Shown here piece by piece: positions 55,491-64,000 of a stretch of 64,000 bases of DNA. The notes below the pieces were generated by a model. The model ran no database searches. It was not told the origin of the DNA and worked only from the letters and a program-made list of their open reading frames with translations. Made by a program: the position numbers and the translations under genes. Every line of letters starts with the position of its first letter. Within the stretch, counting starts at the first letter, position 1. This DNA is from Channallabes apus (taxonomy: Eukaryota; Chordata; Actinopteri; Siluriformes; Clariidae): the NCBI GenBank assembly GCA_030522415.1, contig CM060106.1, positions 27,920,985 to 27,984,984 of the forward strand. The letters are read 5' to 3'.

Positions 55491-56866
55491 CAGGTCCTTC
55501 TAAAAAAATTAGCATATTGTGATAAAGTTCATTATTTTCTGTAATGTACTGATAAACATTAGACTTTCATATATTTCATATTCATTACACACAGCTGAAG
55601 TAGTTCAAGCCTTTTATTGTTTTAATATTGATGATTGTGGCATACAGCTCATGAAAACCCAAAATCCCTATCTCAAAAAATTAGCATATCATGAAAAGGT
55701 TCTCTAAACGAGCTATTAACCTAATCATCTGAATCAACTAATTAACTCTAAACACCTGCAAAAGATTCCTGAGGCTTTTAAAAACTCCCAGCCTGGTTCA
55801 TTACTCAAACCCGCAATCATGGGTAAGACTGCCGACCTGACTGCTGTCCAGAAGGCCATCATTGACACCCTCAAGCAAGAGGGTAAGACACAGAAAGACA
55901 TTTCTGAACGAATAGGCTGTTCCCAGAGTGCTGTATCAAGGCACCTCAGTGGGAAGTCTGTGGGAAGGAAAAAGTGTGGCAGAAAACGCTGCACAACGAG
56001 AAGAGGTGACCGGGCCCTGAGGAAGATTGTGGAGAAGGACCGATTCCAGACCTTGGGGGACCTGCGGAAGCAGTGGACTGAGTCTGGAGTAGAAACATCC
56101 AGAGCCACCGTGTACAGGCGTGTGCAGGAAATGGGCTACAGGTTGCAAATTTTGCACGTCATTCGGAAATCAAGGTGCCAGAGTCTGGAGGAAGACTGGG
56201 GAGAGGGAAATGCCAAAATGCCTGAAGTCCAGTGTCAAGTACCCACAGTCAGTGATGGTCTGGGGTGCCATGTCAGCTGCTGGTGTTGGTCCACTGTGTT
56301 TTATCAAGGGCAGGGTCAATGCAGCTAACTATCAGGAGACTTTGGAGCACTTCATGCTTCCATCTGCTGAAAAGCTTTATGGAGATGAAGATTTCATTTT
56401 TCAGCACGACCTGGCACCTGCTCACAGTGCCAAAACCACTGGTCAATGGTTTACTGACCATGGTATTACTGTGCTCAATTGGCCTGCCAACTCTCCTGAC
56501 CTGAACCCCATAGAGAATCTGTGGGATATCGTGAAGAGAAAGTTGAGAGACACAAGACAAGAATCTGCAAAAGGATTCCCGACCAAGTATTGAGTGCAGA
56601 ACTGAACATAATTATTTGAAGGTTGACTTTTTTTGCATTAAAAACACTTTTCTTTTATTGGTCGGATGAAATATGCTAATTTTTTGAGATAGGGATTTGG
56701 GTTTTCATGAGCTGTATGCCACAATCATCAATATTAAAACAATAAAAGGCTTGAACTACTTCAGTTGTGTGTAATGAATCTAATATATATGAAAGTCTAA
56801 TGTTTATCAGTACATTACAGAAAATAATTTACTTTATCACAATATGCAAATTTTTTGAGAAGGACC

Positions 56867-56868
<2 letters not shown>
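55491..56868 (+). mobile_element. Tc1-like transposon with about 200-bp terminal inverted repeats
   Basis: Terminal inverted repeats run 55491 to about 55689 and about 56671 to 56868. Each has the word TTAGCATAT near both its outer and inner end, the IR/DR arrangement with paired transposase sites. Outer ends read CAGGTCCTTC and its complement, flanked by (CA)n and (TG)n that are themselves mirror copies. Between the repeats lies a damaged transposase gene. Divergence between the two inverted repeats is low, so the insertion is fairly recent. Confidence 0.92.
55819..56593 (+). pseudogene. Tc1-like transposase, internally deleted and frameshifted
   Basis: The first frame starts MGKTADLTAVQKAIIDTLKQ and carries two helix-turn-helix units (KTQKDISERIGCSQSAVSRH; then DLRKQW...SRATVYRRVQEMGYR). 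The second frame, from about 56136 to the TGA near 56593, carries VWRKTGEREMPKCLK, VMVWGAMSAAGVG, FQHDLAPAHSAK and PANSPDLNPIENLW. Second Asp and final Glu are separated by 34 residues (DD34E). The first catalytic Asp region, expected between GYR and the KFC.SFGNQG part, is missing: a stretch of some dozens of codons is deleted and the frame changes at the join. The protein cannot be active; the element could move only with transposase from elsewhere. Confidence 0.9.

Positions 56869-56940
<72 letters not shown>
56869..56940 (+). repeat. (TG)n then (TA)n tract between Tc1 and the inner hAT copy
   Basis: About 10 TG units then about 26 TA units. The TG part mirrors the CA run before the Tc1 left end. 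Confidence 0.9.
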
Positions 56941-56943
<3 letters not shown>

Positions 56944-58066
56944 GCTGCAACAACTAATCGATAAAATCGATAATTATCGATAATGAAATTGAAATTCGTT
57001 GTCGAATTAGTAACGAATGCCGTTATCGATTAGTTGGGCTGCTCACGTTATTGAGGCGCGCGACCACAAGATGCACAAATACACATAGATACACAGTCGC
57101 TCGCGCAATGGAGATTACAGAAGCGTTTGCAGGAAAAAGCACGCGCCCCAAGTCCTCCAAGATATGGGAGCAATTTACATTAAACACCTCTTATCGGGTG
57201 TTAAAATCGAGCGGTTTTCTGCCGTTCGTAGTGTCCGATGAGCGCAGATGAAACGCCGAGGGTTTTCTACATATAGGAGTCAGTGAGAGAGTTCACACGG
57301 GCTTTGGTGACGTGCGTTTGTCCGGCTGCGCGGTTATATGGTGTCAAAAAAAATAAAAATGTTGCATGCAGCTTTTTCTTGGCGCTCAAATCCTAACGAA
57401 CGCAAGGAAAACACTTCTAGTGCGTTTTCTTCACGTTCATTTTACACTTCGGAGGACCGGATATATCCCATCATCCTACACGCTATACAGAGGGAAATGC
57501 GGGAAAAGGGCAAAATAAACAGAGTGAACCCAGTAGCGGCGAGTTTTTTTTTCTCTCCCCACGTCACCGTATTACGAGAATGTCTAGGATAGCAAAATGG
57601 TCTATCTATCTATATATTTTTTTTTTGAGGCAACAAAAAAAAGGATAAAATACACGAGAGGATTGAAAAAATGTATAAACCGTGAAAAGGATGTAGCAAG
57701 AGACACTTCAATTAAAAATAATATCATAATAATAATAATAAGTTGAATTAATTTAAGAGAATTTAAAATTGAGGTAATTCTTAACAACTGAATACGTCAG
57801 TGTATATACGCACACACACACACACACACACACAGTTAACTTGCCATCTGCAATTATTGTTAAAAACAAAAATGTTGATTTACATAAAATAAGGTTTAAA
57901 TGTCAAACTGTATGTGGCTATTGCATTTTTTTAAGTTTACTTTTATACATAAATAATACCCTGATTGATGGTTTTATATAGTTAAGCAAAATATAAAGTT
58001 AAAGCGTTTACGCTTTTATCCGATTAATCGATTAACTGAAAAAATTATCGTTAGTTGCAACCCTAA
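56940..58066 (+). mobile_element. hAT-like element, inner copy, non-autonomous
   Basis: The left end AGGGCTGCAACAACTAATCG and the right end GTTAGTTGCAACCCTAA (58051-58066 region) are terminal inverted repeats. Inside, the frame at 57051-57251 has RATTRCTNTHRYT and KIWEQFTLNTSYRVL, matching the start of the same family as 54681. No intact transposase is present. Both flanks are TATATATA, which hides any 8-bp target duplication. Confidence 0.75.
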
Positions 58067-58109
58067 TATATATGTCAACTTGCCATTTGCAATTATTGTA
58101 AAAAAAAAA

Positions 58110-58113
58110 TATA

Positions 58114-58171
<58 letters not shown>
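58110..58171 (+). repeat. (TA)n microsatellite
   Basis: About 30 TA units within the right remnant of the outer hAT copy. Confidence 0.9.
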
Positions 58172-58175
<4 letters not shown>

Positions 58176-59868
58176 GTATTGTTTTATATATAATTATAAG
58201 CAAAACATCAAATTAAAGAAACAGCTCATTATAACTTTAGGCCACACCTGCTTTGTGGTTCTGCACCATTAATGAGAAGGTTGTGAGTTCAAGTGCCAGA
58301 GCTGCCAGGTCCCTGCTGTGTGGCGTGGATAAGTACGGCCCCTAAATACTGAATCTTTGTGCCTGGATATATCATAAAGTTGGCATATGCAACGAGGGTA
58401 TTATTTAATCTGATTATTTACTTGGCACTTTAAACAATAGACATCATCACACTGCAGATTTACATGAGATTTAGATCCTTAAAAGTTCCTTTAAGGATCC
58501 TTAAGGTAAAGTGGTAATTAAACATTCAAGAAAAAAATGGATGTATTATAAATCAGTTGTGAAAGAGTAAAGTCAGTTTTACGTGTACTAATGTGAATAA
58601 TTTTAGCTGGACAAGCAACAGAACGTAAGGATCACAGCAGAGCTCTTGGTTACAGATCTACAGTCTCAATGTACAATCACCCAGTACAAATCTTCCAAGT
58701 ATCCACTGGGAACCATCATGGACAGGAGAGAATATATATAAATGTATATAGTATGAATGTATCGTGACCATACCTTTGAATTCTATGTAAATCTAGCAAA
58801 GCCTTTCTTAATTCAGCTACAACCTCAGGGGAGGCGCTCCCTTGACTACAGTTGCTAGGACTACGCATTTGCAATGCTGGCGGGACTTAAAAGCACATCC
58901 AAACAACACTTCCAGCAAGGGAAATAACACTTGACAGTAATAATGCTGCATTGTTGAGAGTCTCAAGGCCCGTCTGCAATTAACAATCGGCAGGGTTAGA
59001 GGTGGCAGACCAGCCACTGGAGCTCTACATGCGAAGAGATAAAGAGATGGAAAGCGCAAGTTGCAGAGGGAAGAGATGATGTCTCTCTTATTCCCCAAGG
59101 TGCAGAACAAACACTCCCATGCTACAGTATGTTGCACTCTTAACTAATAGATTTCGGCAGCTTAATGCTGTGCTTTAGCATTAGGCAGTTTTGAGGATGG
59201 AATCCCAAGACATTAATAAACAACAGGAAGGCAGGTCTTCTGAGATCAGTGCTGATTAACCGAGCTAAAGAAAGGTCCAAACGGGAACGCATGCTGTTGG
59301 AAATAATTACAGCCTCATTGAGTCAATCTAACAGACAGCAAGGTAGAGTAATCTGAGCGTGTATGCACGCATGTGAGTGTGTGTGATGACACCCCTAATA
59401 ATAAGATTATATTAATACAACGGGTTGAATGGCAGGCCGCAGGAATGTGAGCATTTCCGCAGGCGAGTCAGCAGAGTTAAAAATACAGAGAAAGGCACAT
59501 GGACACACACGCAGAGCAAAGAAAGTACAAATCCATGTCAGCAAAAGTAAACACACCCACACAGACTTTTTGGACGGCTAAATTATGTTGACTAAACTAA
59601 ACAAGCAAAACTCTTTCATGACAGACTCCCTCAGCTGAAGACAAACAGAACAGCAAAAAGAAAGTCTTTTTTTCTTTTTTTTAGTTACAAGGAAGTTCAG
59701 AAATGTCCTTGTAATGTACTTTCTTCCTTTTTCTGACTTTCTTTTTGTCACAGCTTTTTTTTTTTTCTTTGATGGTGTGGCATTAATGTGACATAAATCC
59801 AGGATTGTGAAATGAAGATGAAAAGAGCAAGAGTGTCTGAACCCCCTTAAAAGTAACCAGCTCCTTAA

Positions 59869-60128
59869 CACACACGCATACACACACACATGCACGCGCG
59901 CACACGCACGCACGCACGCACACACACGCATACACACACGCATACACACACGCATACACACACGCATACACACACACACGCATACACATACACACACACA
60001 CACATATACACACACATACCTACACACCTACACACACACCTACACACCTACACACACACCTACACACCTACACACACACACACACACACACACCTACACA
60101 CACACCTACACACACACCTACACACACA
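59869..60128 (+). repeat. compound CA-derived minisatellite
   Basis: CA repeat diversified into higher-order units: a 12-bp unit ACACACACGCAT repeated about 59926-59985, then a unit of about 20 bp containing CTACACACCTACACACAC, repeated about three times to 60070, then CACACCTA units. Confidence 0.9.
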
Positions 60129-62929
60129 AGGATGCTTTATAGCATGGGTGATAAATCAGCTTGAGTGGAGATAAAAGAGAGAAACGCACACTAAACACAA
60201 CAGGCAAAGCTGGGACACTGTGTTAGTGAGAGTCTGGCAAAGTTGAATAAATATGAACTGCTCCAAAAGTCCAGCACAAATGCAAATTCTTAAAGAACGC
60301 TCAGCCAAGCAGAGACCCCACAACCCAAACAGAGAATACGCTCCATTCAATGTAAAAGGATCCAATCAAAATTAATATGCTGCCATTATTTTGCTATTTA
60401 AAAAGTCTTTATATTTACATTTTATTTTTTTCATCACAGCAAAACCACTAGTTCCTCTTCGACCACAGAGCGCACATGACCTTCTTTTGTCTGAAGCAGG
60501 CCCACTAAGAACATTATCCCCCCTCCCCAAACAAAGGCTTTCCGCTGTGTGCTCCGGCACAGGATGGATCCCCCCACTGCTCTACAGTTAGAAGATGACA
60601 AAATAAAGTTTGATTTATTGTTTATTCAATCTGAAATCTTGGTACTGCACCAAATCGTTGTCTTCCGATTCTAATGCGCAGGAAGCATTAAGGCCAACTG
60701 TTAGTCTAAAATTACAACAAAAGAGGAAACTAATTTGTCTTTTGCGATTCTAATCTGTTTGACGAGTAAATACTGGCCTCGCTGAAGCGGCAGGATTTTC
60801 GACGTGCATGCAGATTTTTCTTTAATCTAAATCTGGATTAAGCCTTGTTAAAATTAGCTTGAAACGTCTACTCAAACACTGACACCATTATGCAACACCT
60901 TTTCACTCCTACAAGACAAAGAACCGCACAGGTACACAAGAGGTACACAAGCACCAACCACACAAACAGCCATGTGACTGGTCGAGAAAGCAACATGCCT
61001 TATGGCATCTCACTAAAATCCTGAAGAAAGTTAAAATGTAATGAAAGCAGATTTTAAGTCCAGTGCTCCAGATAGCCTTGGAAAATAAACTGCACAGATT
61101 GAGGGGAAATGAAGCTGTCATGTGGTCACCATGTGCAGAGGCGTAGCTGAGGGATTCTGGGTAAAAGAGCAGACTGGGAGAAGAAGGGAAGAAGTGACAG
61201 TAAGTGAAGCACAGCCTTGTCTAAAATTTCTAATATAAATATGACCTAGATATGGGTAAGAACTATGTGCTTTCAAAAAAAAATATTTTCACCACTTGCA
61301 AATGACTGATATAATGCAAATATGGCAGACATTTGACACTAATTAGCTTTTTTTTAAGCCGTACAATGTAATAAAATCATCACGAAAATGATAATACACT
61401 CTCATGAAGTAATGCGAATGCTGTGAGAACTTTAACTCAATATTGTGATGGAATGGTTGGTCTCAGACAACAACCCCCAACATCATCATCCCGTTTAATC
61501 AACGCTCATACTTTTGAATCAAATGTTCAAGAAACACAACTAGAAACACAGTTTCCCGCGTGTATAGCATTTGTGACGATCTAGGGTTTGCTTAAATAAG
61601 GGTTTATTTAAAGAGTGTCAGATTTACACAATTAAAATTCAACAGCTTTGGTTGTCACAAGTAATCTCGTCTCTGTTTCTAAATATATTACATCGGCAAA
61701 AGGAACACGACGCGAGCCGTCTTTTTTTTTTCTGTGACGCTCAGGCTCCGACAAAACCATTAAAATACACTTGAACTAAGAATGACCTTTTAAATGAATC
61801 TCTATTATTCAGGACACGGAGCGTATTGTGGCGGTAACTCTAATTAAAGTGTTATGTCAAATAAACAGTCATTACCCGCCATCTGCCTCGCACTAAAAAC
61901 TGTACCAACTTCATTATCATACACAATAGGTGACCCTGACTAACGCCGACGTGCTTTCACTATGTCATACTTCATGTGGATAAAAGATTGAACACGTGTT
62001 AAAAAAAAAAACTTAACACACACCCAAAAAAAAATAATAAATCAGAGCGCATTTCATACAAAGGAAATACTGTATACACATAACGCAGCTTAAAGAAGTG
62101 TGATCTTCAGATTTTAATACAAAACTAAAATATAACCAAAAGTAATTCATTTTCAATTCAGCCTATTTTCACATTAATTCCAAGGCTAAATTCTGTTTAT
62201 TGTTCTTGTGTATATGTGCACAATTTTAGAAATGATAATCTAGAAGCGAATCAAACGGGAAACTTGTTTTGTACAAAAATCTCCCATTTATTGTCTTTAA
62301 CATGCAACATGAGCTTAACTTTTAAAGGAGACCTACATTATTATGCAAAAATAAATCTTTTGATTTTTTTTAGACAGGTCCTGGACAGATCAGTATACGT
62401 GTACAAACAAACAAACATTCTCTTTTCTTTGTCCTCTTCCCATTTTTCAAACACCCAATTAGATTTTCCCCTAATATGACCTCATACTGGAAGCTCCCCC
62501 CATCTTATCTTATCTAATTGGGTGTGGTTTTCATTAGCTCATTTACATAGACACTAAGACTGTGCATTTACAAGCAAAATACAACGAATAATGAAGTAAA
62601 TGCATTATATGAGCAGTATTTGAGCTGGAGCGTTAACAGACACGCTTTGGGGAGCTCTTATACCTGTGTGAATCTGTTAAAGAAACAGTAAATCATGGAA
62701 CTTTTAAAAGACAAGGACCATCACTACACAGAAGGTAAACAAGGCAGTGCCTTCCTAAGACGGTTTTTTTTTTTTCTTTGAAAGAACCTGTAGACCAAAG
62801 GTATTTGGCTTTAGCTAATCCACTTAGACCACTGTGGCTCGGTCTTTAAACTGTTCCAGTACAAAAGCAATAAATGAATAAATATAAATAAACCAAAGGA
62901 AATGGGTCACTCACTTCCTGCACTCACAA

Positions 62930-63240
62930 GAGACCCAGCGTTTCCCCGGAAATGCCACTAGCTTGATGTTGATTCTTAATTGTATTACGCCTAGCATTCT
63001 GGGTCGGGCTCTTTCATTAGTACATAATAAGGTCTGCGCGTGGTTTTAATGAGGTTGCTCCGAAATGCATAATTCCCATGTAAATCCCAGATATCGCTGC
63101 TTAAATTCAATCTGATAAGACCCAAGCTCATCGTCCAATCCTGACCGGATAAATGCGTGCAATTTAGCCATGCTATCAGATTGTTTAATTCCCTGACACA
63201 TCGTTTATTCCTGAACATTTCCATATTTTGCTACTTACAG
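62930..63240 (+). promoter_or_regulatory. candidate conserved noncoding segment
   Basis: A 300-bp unique stretch with balanced composition, no low complexity, and many TAAT-type words (TTTTAATGAGG, GCATAATTCCC, TTTAATTCCC). It has no credible reading frame. Conservation is a guess from texture. Confidence 0.3.
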
Positions 63241-64000
63241 GAATAATTAGTAGTTACAGCCACAAGACTGAGGAAGCAAACTTCCCCTCCCCTCTCCTCC
63301 ACACACACAGACACACACACACAGACACAATTGGCAGAAAGATAACATTTAGTTTCCGTCATCTCTCCATCACTAGCGCTCATGCATAAACTTGCCACCT
63401 TACATGGCAACCGGTCTCCAGGGTGAAGCGACAAAGCGTCGCAATCGGCCGCCCATAAAGCTGTCATGTGCCAGCGCATCACACCAGAAAAGAAAGAGCT
63501 TCACTATACGACTCTCATCCATCATTCATGCTTAAATAAACTAAGCATACTAAAAATTATTAAAAATCTCTATACAAAATGCACATAACAGACATTTCTC
63601 ATGAAACCTAAACCAGAAGCTCCAAAAAAGTAATTACTATGGAATAAGTGCTAAAGCAGCCTTTAAACTACAGAAACATCAATAATGGCCAAGAATTCAG
63701 CCCAAGGCACATCATGACATATCTGCAAAAAGCATGATTTAAAAAAAACACAGACATAAATTAGTCAATTGATGACCTGGACATGTGAACACAAGATAAT
63801 TGCATTAATGTGCATTTTTATGAATACGTGGCTGAACAAGTGCAGCAGAGTCAAAAGAAAAAAAGAAAGAGAGAAAGTCAAAGCCAAAACCCAACCTTCT
63901 CTATCGATTTGGACGGAAAAAAAACATCTGAAATATATTTGGTGTGAAAAGAGGAACTCGGCTTGGTTCATCTCGCTTTCACACACCTCTGTGGAGTGAA

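Larger units (their letters stand above)
54681..58235 (+). mobile_element. hAT-like element (outer copy), interrupted by a Tc1 element and a second hAT copy
   Basis: The copy starts with TAGGGCTGCAACAACTAATC, a terminal repeat typical of teleost hAT elements whose ends read as CGATTA-rich repeats. Around 54900-54990 a frame encodes IITCTLCNTELSWHG with HEHLKK, a BED-type zinc finger (Cys-x2-Cys...His). The left part runs to about 55480. Sequence after 58072 (AACTTGCCATTTGCAATTAT) continues the family consensus as judged from the inner copy, so the middle is inserted DNA. The right terminal repeat is not clear; the end is approximate. Confidence 0.65.
33638..64000 (-). other. tcf12: large 5' tcf12 intron (about 30 kb), no exon recognised
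   Basis: Upstream of the KTERPP exon I searched the minus strand for the missing TCF12 segments (SPHYSDHLND, RLGAHEGLSPTPF, DKELSDLLDFSAMFSPP) and found none. The region is therefore read as one long intron, as is usual for the 5' part of this gene. It carries SINEs, mariner and Tc1 fossils, nested hAT elements, many microsatellites and several unique AT-rich segments. A small divergent exon could have escaped me. Confidence 0.65.

Noticed and set aside
59578..60047. Long minus-strand frames of Cys-Val and Cys-Val-Arg repeats
   Set aside because: Translation of the CA minisatellite, not a protein. The same applies to the HTHT, CVCV, YIYI and RERE frames elsewhere.

Overview
The window is vertebrate nuclear DNA. 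It carries compact exons with GT/AG splice sites separated by AT-rich introns full of CA/GA/TA microsatellites, tRNA-derived SINEs, and Tc1/mariner and hAT DNA transposon fossils. This repeat mix, together with the encoded protein, points to a teleost fish; an ostariophysan (catfish- or characin-like) fish is only a guess.

There is one recognisable gene: the class I bHLH E-protein tcf12 (HEB), on the minus strand, so its 5' side is at high coordinates. I could place fourteen canonical coding exons between 33637 and 200. All junction phases agree, and the translation follows the TCF12 family from the segment before the nuclear localisation signal to the end of the bHLH. A fifteenth exon, 17937-17869, is the alternative first coding exon of the short HEBAlt-type isoform. 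It has its own ATG, an in-frame stop just upstream, and a Tyr-rich 23-residue N-terminus. The bHLH sequence ([14 protein letters not shown]) and the [19 protein letters not shown] segment identify TCF12 rather than TCF4 or TCF3. The N-terminal activation domain exons (AD1) and the last coding exon lie outside the window.

Layout. 1-5.8 kb: bHLH exon, acidic linker exons and the 24-codon cassette exon. 8.9-13.7 kb: the exons of the central region. 13.7-28 kb: two large introns around the HEBAlt first exon. 28-33.6 kb: NLS-encoding exons and a short upstream exon. 33.7-64 kb: about 30 kb with no exon I recognise, read as a single large tcf12 intron. It holds a flanked SINE with a 12-bp target duplication, an inverted SINE pair, three mariner fossils, a Tc1 fossil, a Tc1-like element inside a nested hAT/Tc1/hAT block at 54.7-58.2 kb, and several unique AT-rich stretches that look like regulatory sequence.

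Nothing here is a convincing undescribed system. The most useful leads concern isoform control: three tandem in-frame donors on one exon, a donor buried in a hairpin, and a UG tract just downstream of the HEBAlt donor. Others are an intronic cluster of four CACCTG/CAGGTG E-boxes next to a MEF2 site, and two well-resolved nested transposon insertions. All homology statements come from recalled family sequences, not from a search.
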